DNA of 64,000 nucleotides from Anaerostipes butyraticus. Its GTDB lineage: Bacteria; Bacillota; Clostridia; Lachnospirales; Lachnospiraceae. Positions 37,157 through 45,105 of this stretch are shown here, piece by piece. The translations under genes and the position numbers were made by a program. The notes under the pieces were generated by a model. That model was not told the origin of the DNA. It saw nothing but the letters and a program-made list of their open reading frames with translations, and ran no database searches. The stretch covers positions 1 through 64,000 of the forward strand of contig NZ_BLYI01000024.1 in the NCBI RefSeq assembly GCF_016586355.1, read 5' to 3'. Position 1 is the first letter of the stretch; each line of letters opens with the position of its first letter.

Positions 37157-38711
37157 TTTGATTGTAATAGGAGCAGGACCGGCAGGTTTATCCGCGGCCA
37201 TTGAAGCAGCGAAATGCGGAATGAAGCCGGTTGTATTTGATGAAAACGCAAGGCCGGGAGGACAGCTGTTTAAACAGATTCATAAATTTTTTGGTTCCAA
37301 AGAACATAAGGCTAAGATTCGAGGATTTAAAATAGGTGAGGATCTGTTAAAGGAAGCAGAAGAATATGGTGTCGAGGTAGTGCTCAATGCCACAGTAATC
37401 GGTCTGTATCCGGAAAAGGAAATTACCGTAAGGATTGGAGATATCGTGAAGCATTTTAAGGGAGATTATATCCTGATCGCTACCGGAGCCAGTGAAAATA
37501 TGGTGACATTTAAAGGATGGACCAAGCCGGGAGTCATAGGAGCAGGAGCCGCTCAGACGATGATGAATCTTCACCATGTTATGCCGGGAGAGCGGGTGCT
37601 GATGCTTGGAACCGGAAATGTAGGTCTGGTGGTCAGTTATCAGCTTCTGCAGGCAGGATGTGAGGTGGCGGCGCTGGTAGACGCGGCTCCGAGAATTGGA
37701 GGATATGGCGTTCATGCGGCAAAAGTTGCAAGATGCGGAGTTCCTTTTTATCTGTCCCATACGATCGTAGAGGCGGAAGGGGAAGAAGCAGTATCCGGAG
37801 TTACCATTGCCCAGGTGGATGAGAAATTTCAGTTTATTCCGGGAACAGAAAAACATTTTGATGTGGACACTATCTGCGTGGCAGTTGGATTATCCCCGAT
37901 GTCACAGCTTCTAAAACAGGCAGGGTGCCAGATGGCAGATCTGCCGGGAGGATATGTTCCGGTCTGTGATGAATTTGGCAAGACTTCCATTGATGGAATC
38001 TATGCGGCGGGCGATGTTTCAGGAATTGAAGAGGCAAGTTCCGCCATGATTGAAGGAAGAATCTCAGGAGTAGTGATCGCGGCAGATGCAGGGTATCTCT
38101 CTGAAGATGAAAAACAGCAGAAATGTGATGAGCTGGAAAAAGCATTGGGCGGTCTGCGCCAGGGAATGTTTGCTCCAAAAAACAGAGGAAAAAAATTAGA
38201 GACAACAGAAGAGGGAATCCGGCTTTCTGAAAGTCTTCTGACAAAAGGATATATTGCAGACGATGAGATTTCCAGATATCCAGGATTTGTTAAAAAAGCA
38301 GGTGTTCATCCTGTTATGGAGTGTACACAGAATATTCCATGCAACCCATGTCAGGATGCCTGTCCGAAAGGATGTATTTCCATCGGTGAGAATATTACAT
38401 CACTTCCGGTCGTAGTGGCAGACAAGGAGTGTATTGGATGCGGTATGTGTGTTGCGTCATGTTCCGGACAGGCGATTTTCCTGGTAGATGAGACATATGA
38501 AGAAGGATACGCAAGTATTACAATGCCGTATGAATTTCTGCCGCTTCCGGAAAAAGGCGATGTCGGAACAGCGCTGGATCGCAGCGGAAAAGAGATATGT
38601 CAGGCACAGGTCGTTGATGTGCGCAGCACGAAAGCTTTTGATCATACGAATCTTTTAACGATCAAAGTTCCGAAAGATATGGCAGACAAGGCGAGATTTT
38701 ACAGAAGATAG
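37143..38711 (+). CDS. FAD/NAD-linked dehydrogenase subunit with ferredoxin domain (HcnB-like)
   Basis: This is a 522-aa protein from ATG 37143 (AAGGAGG at 37130). An N-terminal FAD-binding Rossmann motif (LIVIGAGPAGLSAAIEA), a second dinucleotide motif (RVLMLGTGNVGLVV) and GIYAAGDVSGIEEASSAMIEG are typical of the HcnB/opine oxidase A subunit. Beyond about 400 it carries two cysteine groups (CTQNIPCNPCQDACPKGC and CIGCGMCVASC) expected to hold two [4Fe-4S] clusters, a fusion not found in Agrobacterium OoxA. This suits ferredoxin-type electron transfer in an anaerobe. Confidence 0.85.
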   Translation: MKRYDLIVIGAGPAGLSAAIEAAKCGMKPVVFDENARPGGQLFKQIHKFFGSKEHKAKIRGFKIGEDLLKEAEEYGVEVVLNATVIGLYPEKEITVRIGDIVKHFKGDYILIATGASENMVTFKGWTKPGVIGAGAAQTMMNLHHVMPGERVLMLGTGNVGLVVSYQLLQAGCEVAALVDAAPRIGGYGVHAAKVARCGVPFYLSHTIVEAEGEEAVSGVTIAQVDEKFQFIPGTEKHFDVDTICVAVGLSPMSQLLKQAGCQMADLPGGYVPVCDEFGKTSIDGIYAAGDVSGIEEASSAMIEGRISGVVIAADAGYLSEDEKQQKCDELEKALGGLRQGMFAPKNRGKKLETTEEGIRLSESLLTKGYIADDEISRYPGFVKKAGVHPVMECTQNIPCNPCQDACPKGCISIGENITSLPVVVADKECIGCGMCVASCSGQAIFLVDETYEEGYASITMPYEFLPLPEKGDVGTALDRSGKEICQAQVVDVRSTKAFDHTNLLTIKVPKDMADKARFYRR

Positions 38712-38723
38712 GAGGGGATGGAG

Positions 38724-39050
38724 ATGATCAGTGTAGATGACAGATTGAAAGAAATCGGAGAATTTATTCCTCAGCCGGATGATGATATGCTGGTATGCCG
38801 GTGTGAGGAAGTCAGCAAAGGAGAAATCCGGAAAGCAGTTCATGCGGGAATGTTTACGATAGAAGAAATCAGGCGTTTCCTGCGGTGCGGCATGGGGCTG
38901 TGCCAGGGACAGACCTGCAGCAGACTGGTAAAAAGCATTGTGGCAAGAGAACTGAAAGTATCCCCGGCGGAGCTTGAGCCGGCAGTGTCCAGGGCTCCGA
39001 TGCGTCCAATGGAAATGGAAGTGCTGGGAAGAGATGGAGGTGACCGGTAA
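38724..39050 (+). CDS. BFD-like [2Fe-2S] protein
   Basis: This is a 108-aa protein. ATG 38724 is preferred over ATG 38718, which sits directly on the AGGAGG. The cysteine pattern CRCEEVSKGEIRKAV ... CGMGLCQGQTC is the bacterioferritin-associated ferredoxin type. In opine oxidases this domain is fused to the C-terminus of the A subunit; here it is a separate gene. It is one nt from the next start. Confidence 0.85.
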   Translation: MISVDDRLKEIGEFIPQPDDDMLVCRCEEVSKGEIRKAVHAGMFTIEEIRRFLRCGMGLCQGQTCSRLVKSIVARELKVSPAELEPAVSRAPMRPMEMEVLGRDGGDR

Positions 39051-39051
39051 T

Positions 39052-40188
39052 ATGAAAAAGACAGCAGAAGTCATTATCATAGGAGGCGGCGTCAACGGAT
39101 GTGCCGCTGCCTATTATCTGGCAAAAAGAGGAGTAAAAGATGTCATTGTGCTGGAAGCCTCAGAAAGCATTGGACATGGAGGATCCAGCCGGAATGGAGG
39201 CGGCGTAAGACAATCTGGAAGGGATCCGCGAGAACTGCCATATGCAATGTATGCAGTACAGAATATGTGGCCGACATTATCTGAAGAATTAGGAGTAGAT
39301 GTTGAATATAAACAGGCAGGAAACCTGCGGCTCGGAAAAACACAGGCGCATATGGAAAAATTAGCCCGACTGGCTGAAAATGCCAGAAAGGCAGGGGTTG
39401 ATGTCCGGATGATCGATGGGAAAGAGGTAAAAGAAATTTGTCCGTACTTATCCGATGATATCATCGGAGCCAGCTGGTGTCCGACCGATGGACATGCCAA
39501 TCCGATGCTGACGACGCTTGCTTACTTTAAAAGAGCCGTGGAACTTGGTGTTTCTTTTGTAAAAAAAGCGCCGGTAAAAGCCATCAAAAAGGTAAAAGGA
39601 CGGGCAAGAAAAGTAATCACCGTGGATGGAACTGTATTTGAAGGAGAAACGATCATTCTTGCAGCAGGATATGAAAGCCGGGAGATTGCAAGAACGGTTG
39701 GAATTGATATTCCAATGACGCGGTATTTTGAAGAAGCTCTGGTAACAGAAATGCAGCCGCCGATGTTTGAACAGATGCTGGGAACGGCGGATGCCGATTT
39801 TTACGGACATCAGACTGTCCATGGATCTTTTGTATTCGGTTCAGAATCTGGTCTGGAAGAAGCGGCGGATATGGAACCGGCGGATTTAAGGACTTCCGCT
39901 TTGACCATGTCTGCAGGATGCCGTGCGATCATAGGGTATATTCCGGCCCTGAAAGATGCCAAGATCGTAAGAAGCTGGGGCGGATGGCTGGATATGTGTA
40001 TTGATGAAGTGCCGGTCATCAGTCCGGTGGAAGAAGTACCGGGCCTGATCCTTGCCTGTGCGTTCACAGGCCATGGATTTGGAACGGCTCCTTCTGTAGG
40101 ACTGATGTTATCTCAGATGGTGGTAGGAGAAGAAACAGTGGTAGATATTCATTCGCTGCGGTACGACCGGTTTAAGGCAGACCGATAA
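39052..40188 (+). CDS. FAD-dependent oxidoreductase of DAO family (HcnC/opine oxidase B-like)
   Basis: This is a 378-aa protein from ATG 39052, GGAGGTG upstream. The FAD-binding start is AEVIIIGGGVNGCAAAYYLAKRG, with the DAO signature SSRNGGGVRQSG near 48-60 and a C-terminal HGFGTAPSVG motif. Substrate-oxidising subunits of this type remove hydrogen from secondary amines such as sarcosine, proline, hydroxyproline or opines. Together with the three genes before it this gives a complete catalytic assembly. Confidence 0.88.
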   Translation: MKKTAEVIIIGGGVNGCAAAYYLAKRGVKDVIVLEASESIGHGGSSRNGGGVRQSGRDPRELPYAMYAVQNMWPTLSEELGVDVEYKQAGNLRLGKTQAHMEKLARLAENARKAGVDVRMIDGKEVKEICPYLSDDIIGASWCPTDGHANPMLTTLAYFKRAVELGVSFVKKAPVKAIKKVKGRARKVITVDGTVFEGETIILAAGYESREIARTVGIDIPMTRYFEEALVTEMQPPMFEQMLGTADADFYGHQTVHGSFVFGSESGLEEAADMEPADLRTSALTMSAGCRAIIGYIPALKDAKIVRSWGGWLDMCIDEVPVISPVEEVPGLILACAFTGHGFGTAPSVGLMLSQMVVGEETVVDIHSLRYDRFKADR

Positions 40189-40219
40189 GACTGCAGGGAT
40201 CAACACAGGGAGGCAGCAT

Positions 40220-41728
40220 ATGGGAAACAGCAGTAACATAGTAAAAAGAATCATATATTACATGAATCCGAAACGCATTGACTCGAAGATGGTAAAACTA
40301 TGGATTTTTTATCTCCTGATGAGTGTGATATTTTTCGTGTTGCCAAAGAATATGATCGAAGGTCATATTCTGATTCTGGCACCGATCGTAGTCCTTTTTG
40401 TCTATGCCCTGACAACGAAAGATGTTATGAGCAGTCTGATTCTGGGAACCTTTTCCGCTTATATTTTATGGCATAAGCTGGGATGCGTGGGCGGTTTTTT
40501 TGACGACCTGATGACGGTACTTTCCGATGAAGAAAATATTGAAATGTATATGTCCTTTTTCCTGTGCGGAGGGATTATCATTGCCATGAAACGCAGCGGA
40601 AGTACGAAGGCGTTTGCTGATTTTGTCGTATCCAGGTTTGGAAAGAATGAGAAGATTCTTCTGACGGCATCCGGAATTTACGCAGGAGCGACATCCATTG
40701 ACGATTATGTATCCGCGCTGACTGCCGGAGCATCTTTTACACCTTTGATAGAAGCGGTAAAGAAACCGAAACTGGCTCTTGCTTATGTTGTAAGGACACT
40801 GAGCATTAATGTGTCAGAGATGCTGCCTTTTGGGGCATGGGGATATTTTGTAATTTATCAGATTGCAGATGCGGCCAATGTATCAGGCCGTGCTGAGGCA
40901 ACACATATTTTCATGCAGACAATTCCATATATGTTTTACTGTATGGTTGCCTGCATTATCGCTTTATTGTTTGCTTTGGGAATTTTTCCTAAAATCGGAC
41001 CGATGAAAAAGGCGTATCAGATGATAGAAGAAGAAGGCATCCAGATGGGAGAAGCCCAGACGCAGGATGAGGAAGAAGATTTTGATGGAAACAATCCAAG
41101 GACCAAAAATGTAAGTGCCTTAAATCTGATTCTTCCGATCATAGTGATCGTAGCGGCGCTGATCGCAACCGGATTAAACTGTTATCTGGCATTTGGAATT
41201 GCGGCAGTCTTTACCGGAGTGCTGTATGTGCTCCAGGGGCTGATGACGGTGAAGGATTATGTACAGTGCACCGTTGATGGATTTATCGACATGATGGATA
41301 TGGTTATGATCCTGATGCTTGGATATGCCATGCAGGAAGTACTGTATGCCATGGGAATGGAAACTTTTGTAGAAAGCGTCTGCAGGGCGATTCCGATTCC
41401 AAGCCTGCTCCCATTTCTGATTTTTGTGTTCTTCTGCTGCGAAGAATATTTGTACAGTCTGAACTATACCCTGTTTCAGATTGCGATACCGGTTCTGCTG
41501 GTAGTTCTTTCCAACATACCGGGAGTCAATGTGCCGCTTTGCCTGGGAGCTTTGATTTCCGCCAGCCTGTTTGGAGCTAACGCCTGTGTAGTATCTGATC
41601 TGGGGGTTGTATCCGCACGGTCCTGCGGTGTAAAGATTTATGAACAGTATATCACATGTCAGCCATATTTTATCCTGTCTGCGGTGATTGCAGGAGTCAT
41701 GTACCTGGCAGCAGGATTTCTATTATAA
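40220..41728 (+). CDS. NhaC-type carrier (Na+/H+ antiporter-like)
   Basis: This is a 502-aa protein with about 11-12 TM helices. FLCGGIIIAMKRSGSTKAFADF, SGIYAGATSIDDYVSALTAGASFTPL and the C-terminal GVNVPLCLGALISASLFGANACVVSDL segment fit the NhaC family. In catabolic operons such proteins often move organic substrates or exchange product for precursor. It lies between the dehydrogenase subunits and an alcohol dehydrogenase, so substrate uptake is plausible. Confidence 0.82.
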   Translation: MGNSSNIVKRIIYYMNPKRIDSKMVKLWIFYLLMSVIFFVLPKNMIEGHILILAPIVVLFVYALTTKDVMSSLILGTFSAYILWHKLGCVGGFFDDLMTVLSDEENIEMYMSFFLCGGIIIAMKRSGSTKAFADFVVSRFGKNEKILLTASGIYAGATSIDDYVSALTAGASFTPLIEAVKKPKLALAYVVRTLSINVSEMLPFGAWGYFVIYQIADAANVSGRAEATHIFMQTIPYMFYCMVACIIALLFALGIFPKIGPMKKAYQMIEEEGIQMGEAQTQDEEEDFDGNNPRTKNVSALNLILPIIVIVAALIATGLNCYLAFGIAAVFTGVLYVLQGLMTVKDYVQCTVDGFIDMMDMVMILMLGYAMQEVLYAMGMETFVESVCRAIPIPSLLPFLIFVFFCCEEYLYSLNYTLFQIAIPVLLVVLSNIPGVNVPLCLGALISASLFGANACVVSDLGVVSARSCGVKIYEQYITCQPYFILSAVIAGVMYLAAGFLL

Positions 41729-41742
41729 GGAGATGACAAAAT

Positions 41743-42897
41743 ATGATAAAAGATTTTGAATTTTATATGCCGACGAAAATCATTTTTGGAAAAGGAAAGA
41801 TAACATTGGCGGCAGAAGAGATCAGGAAACTGGGGAAGAGACCGCTGTTTGTGACGGATCAGCCGCTTATTGATACCGGTCTTCTGGAACCTGTTTTCCG
41901 GAAGTTACGGGAGGAAGAGATTGATTATGTAATGTGGACAGACATCGTTCCGAATCCCAGAGATAAAGATATAGAAAAAGGGGCGGCCTTTGCCGCAAAA
42001 CAGAAAATTGACTGTATGATCGCTGCCGGAGGAGGATCTGTGATCGATACGGCGAAAGCCATGGGAGCGATTCTGGAAAATGGAGGAACGTGCGAAGACT
42101 GGAGAGAAGGAAATTTAAAGCATAAGATCACACCGTTAGTCTGCATTCCAACGACCTGCGGGACAGGAAGTGAAGTGACTCATGAGGCCATTGTAAACAA
42201 CACCAGCACCCTGGAAAAAGACTGTATCTGGGGCGAGCAGGTCAGTGTAACAACAGCGATTCTGGATCCGGATGTTCTGAAAAACCTTCCAAAGAAGCTT
42301 CTGGCATCCACAGGGATGGATGCGCTGACCCATGCTCTGGAGGCCTACGTATGCAGGGCTTCCAACCCCGTGACAGATGCCCTTGCTCTTGCAGCCATCC
42401 GAATGATCGGAGAGAGCCTTGAGAAGGCTGTAAAGGAAGACAGCGAAGAGGCATACGGACAGATGCTGGCCGCCAGCTGTATGGCGGGAGCAGCTTTTGG
42501 CAACTCTGATGTGGCCGCCGTCCATTCGATTTCAGAAGCCCTGGGAGGATATTATGATATTCCGCATGGTGTGGCCAATGCCATGGCTCTGGCGGAAGTC
42601 AGCCGTAGAAGTGTTCCCGGAGCGCCGGAGAAATACGCGGAAGCAGCCAGAGCTCTTGGTTTGAAGACCCGGGGGAAAACGGCGGAGGAGGCCGCTTATC
42701 TGGGAATTGATTATATGGAGGAACTGGCAGAAAAAATGGGCATTCCGAAGTTTTCGGAAATGGAACAGGTAAATCCAGAGGATTTCCGCAGACTGGCAAA
42801 AACAGCGGCCAATGCGGAAGAAACACAGGATAATCCGGTGGTCTTTTCAGAGGATGATTTTGTCTCTATTTTTGAAAAGCTGTACCGGAAATCCTAG
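41743..42897 (+). CDS. Iron-containing alcohol dehydrogenase
   Basis: This is a 384-aa protein of type III Fe-dependent alcohol dehydrogenase. It shows the NAD motif AAGGGSVIDTAKAMG near 92-106, and metal ligands within GMDALTHALEAYV, VHSISEALGGYYDIPHGVANA. It is 14 nt from the transporter gene. It may reduce the aldehyde released in the opine-like breakdown. It is distinct from the FucO-type enzyme at 61804. Confidence 0.9.
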   Translation: MIKDFEFYMPTKIIFGKGKITLAAEEIRKLGKRPLFVTDQPLIDTGLLEPVFRKLREEEIDYVMWTDIVPNPRDKDIEKGAAFAAKQKIDCMIAAGGGSVIDTAKAMGAILENGGTCEDWREGNLKHKITPLVCIPTTCGTGSEVTHEAIVNNTSTLEKDCIWGEQVSVTTAILDPDVLKNLPKKLLASTGMDALTHALEAYVCRASNPVTDALALAAIRMIGESLEKAVKEDSEEAYGQMLAASCMAGAAFGNSDVAAVHSISEALGGYYDIPHGVANAMALAEVSRRSVPGAPEKYAEAARALGLKTRGKTAEEAAYLGIDYMEELAEKMGIPKFSEMEQVNPEDFRRLAKTAANAEETQDNPVVFSEDDFVSIFEKLYRKS

Positions 42898-42957
42898 TTT
42901 CCAAAATTCATTTTTATACATTTGAAGAGGGAATTTATTTCCCTGATGAACCAGAGG

Positions 42958-42983
42958 GAGAACGGCGGAAAGCCGTTCTCTTT
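42958..42983 (+). terminator. Terminator of the opine-oxidase-like operon
   Basis: GAGAACGGC (42958-42966), GGAAA loop, GCCGTTCTC (42972-42980), TTTCTCTGTTT. Confidence 0.8.
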
Positions 42984-42988
42984 CTCTG

Positions 42989-43017
42989 TTTACTCGGCAA
43001 AAAAATAATGCTAAAAT
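42989..43017 (+). promoter_or_regulatory. Promoter before the ankyrin gene
   Basis: TTTACT (42989-42994), 17-bp spacer, TAAAAT (43012-43017). Confidence 0.55.
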
Positions 43018-43047
43018 GAGGACAAGGGAAACAAGGAGGTAGGATTA

Positions 43048-43867
43048 ATGTCAGCAGCAGGCGGGATTGTTGTAATTTTTGGAATTGTAGTACTATGTGG
43101 TTTTTGCGGAATGATCGGATTTCTTTTTCTGACCGCCGGATTGGTGGGAGCGGCATTCCGGAAAGATATCATCTTTAAAGTCATGATCGGCGTCAGTGTT
43201 TTATTCCTTATGGTGCCGGTTGTTTTCGGTATGCTGACAGCAGGGAAGTTTTTATGAAGATCTTCAGTATGAAAGGCAGATCAATCAGGAAGAAAAGGAG
43301 TATAAAGAGGAATATCCGGTCAGCTGGAAATTTGAATACGAATGTGAATATGGAGAGAACCATGAGAAGCTGAAAGAACTGATCGAGGAATATCCGGACG
43401 ATATCAATCAGGTCAATGGGGATGGATATACGATTTTCGATGAACTGATCGTTTATGACTGCTATGATTCGGAAAACCTTAAGCTTCTGCTGAATGCGGG
43501 CGCAAAGCGGTCAGAGATGTCTCTTGAGACCGACGGGGGCACTCTGTTTTTAGTGACGCTGGCCGAGTTTACAGAGGAAAGTGATAAAGAAGATATCAGG
43601 GAACAATGCCAGTGCATTCAGATTTTACTGGATCACGGAGAAGATATCAATCAGAGAGAGGCGCTTTTCCAGCATGCAACGCCTTTGATGGCGGCAAGCG
43701 GATATTTTGATAAAGAAGATGAATACGATGTAAGAGAAGAAGATCCCTGGACCCCGTCAAAGAAAGTGATACAATATTTACTGGATGCGGGAGCCGATCC
43801 GAAGATAAAAGATGATATGGGGAAAACCGCAGAAGATTATTATAAATTCAGAAGTCAGCCAAATTAA
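43048..43867 (+). pseudogene. Membrane/ankyrin-repeat protein, frameshifted
   Basis: ATG 43048 follows AAGGAGG and encodes two hydrophobic helices (GGIVVIFGIVVLCGFCGMIGF, then VMIGVSVLFLMVPVVFGML), stopping at TGA 43255-43257. The +1 frame then stays open from 43238 to 43867 with an acidic, ankyrin-like product (IEEYPDDINQVNGDG, LKLLLNAGAK, VIQYLLDAGADPKIKDDMGKTAEDYY) and has no start codon before 43517. One T fewer in the TTTTT run at 43249-43253 would join the two into a single protein of about 270 aa. Likely a disrupted gene; a slippage-expressed or phase-variable form is possible. Confidence 0.75.
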
Positions 43868-43890
43868 CAGATATGCCGCGGGCAGAAGAA

Positions 43891-43912
43891 GAATGCCGGC
43901 GGTATTCTTTTT
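43891..43912 (+). terminator. Terminator before sbcD
   Basis: GAATGCC (43891-43897), GGC loop, GGTATTC (43901-43907), TTTTT. It ends the ankyrin gene transcript. Confidence 0.65.
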
Positions 43913-43968
43913 CCCTGCCAAAAGGAAAAATGCGGCGGACGGATAATCAGGAAAAAGGAGTTTAAGCA

Positions 43969-45105
43969 ATGAAGATTTTACATTTGGCAGATCTGCATCT
44001 TGGAAAAAGGGTCAATGAGTTTTCCATGCTGGAGGATCAGCGTTATATTTTAAATCAGATACTGGATATTGTGGAAGAGGAAGCCGTGGAAGTCGTCATG
44101 ATATGCGGAGATGTATATGACAAAGGAATTCCGCCGGTTGATGCCATAGAGCTTCTGGATGATTTTCTCTGGAAACTGGCTGAAAAAGACTGCAGAACGC
44201 TTATGATCAGTGGGAATCATGATTCCGGAGACCGGCTTGGATTTGGAAAACATCTGTTTCAGAACTCCAATCTGTTTATTGTATCGCAGTTTAGCGGAGA
44301 AATTGAAAAAATCACCATACCATGCGGGAATCTTCCGGTGAATTTTTATATGCTTCCGTTTGTAAAACCAGTCATTGTCAATCAGAGTCTTGGAATACAC
44401 ACGCAGTCTTATCAGGAATGTCTGCGTTATCTGATCGAGCATACAAAGATTGATCCGGAAGAAATGAATCTTCTGATGGCGCACCAGTTCGTTACGGCAG
44501 GAAAAGAAAATCCGGAATTATCTGATTCAGAGACCAGCAGTCTGGGAGGAATCGACAATGTAGATTACAGGATCTTTGATCCATTTGATTATGTGGCGCT
44601 GGGACATATCCATAAGCCCCAGGCTATGGGAAGGCCTCAGGTCCGTTACAGCGGTTCTATTTTAAAATATTCTTTCTCGGAAATCCGGAAAGAAAAGGAA
44701 GTGGTCCTGCTCCATATAGAAGAAAATAAAAAGATGGAAATGTCATTTCGAAAACTGAAACCTCTGCGGGACATGAGAGAAATCAAAGGAACGATCCGGC
44801 AGCTGATGGAGGGAGAGATCAGGCTGGGAAATCAGGAAGATTATATGCAGGTGACACTGACAGATGAAGAAGAGATCCTGGACGCAATTGGAAAGGTAAG
44901 AACTGTTTTTCCAAATGTGATGAAGATTTGTCTGGAAAACCGCCGTTATGCCAGGCAGCAGCAGATCCGTGCAGAAGAGCAGGACATTCTTCATCAGGAT
45001 CTGCTGCAGCTGTTTGCGGAGTTTTATAAAATGCAGAATAATATAGAATTGGAAGAGGAAGAAGCAGAAAAGATAAAAACAATATTCGAGGAGGTGAGAC
45101 AATGA
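43969..45105 (+). CDS. sbcD: Exonuclease SbcD (Mre11-like)
   Basis: This is a 378-aa protein. Metallophosphoesterase motifs appear in order: HLADLHLGKR, CGDVYDKGIPP, ISGNHDSGDR, ALGHIHKPQ. With SbcC it forms the nuclease that cuts hairpins and double-strand ends. AAAGGAG precedes ATG 43969; the stop overlaps the SbcC start (ATGA, 45102). Confidence 0.96.
   Translation: MKILHLADLHLGKRVNEFSMLEDQRYILNQILDIVEEEAVEVVMICGDVYDKGIPPVDAIELLDDFLWKLAEKDCRTLMISGNHDSGDRLGFGKHLFQNSNLFIVSQFSGEIEKITIPCGNLPVNFYMLPFVKPVIVNQSLGIHTQSYQECLRYLIEHTKIDPEEMNLLMAHQFVTAGKENPELSDSETSSLGGIDNVDYRIFDPFDYVALGHIHKPQAMGRPQVRYSGSILKYSFSEIRKEKEVVLLHIEENKKMEMSFRKLKPLRDMREIKGTIRQLMEGEIRLGNQEDYMQVTLTDEEEILDAIGKVRTVFPNVMKICLENRRYARQQQIRAEEQDILHQDLLQLFAEFYKMQNNIELEEEEAEKIKTIFEEVRQ

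Noticed and set aside
43517-43867. Separate ankyrin gene starting at ATG 43517
   Set aside because: The same frame is open and ankyrin-like for over 260 bases before this ATG, and no ribosome site precedes it; a frameshift is the better explanation.
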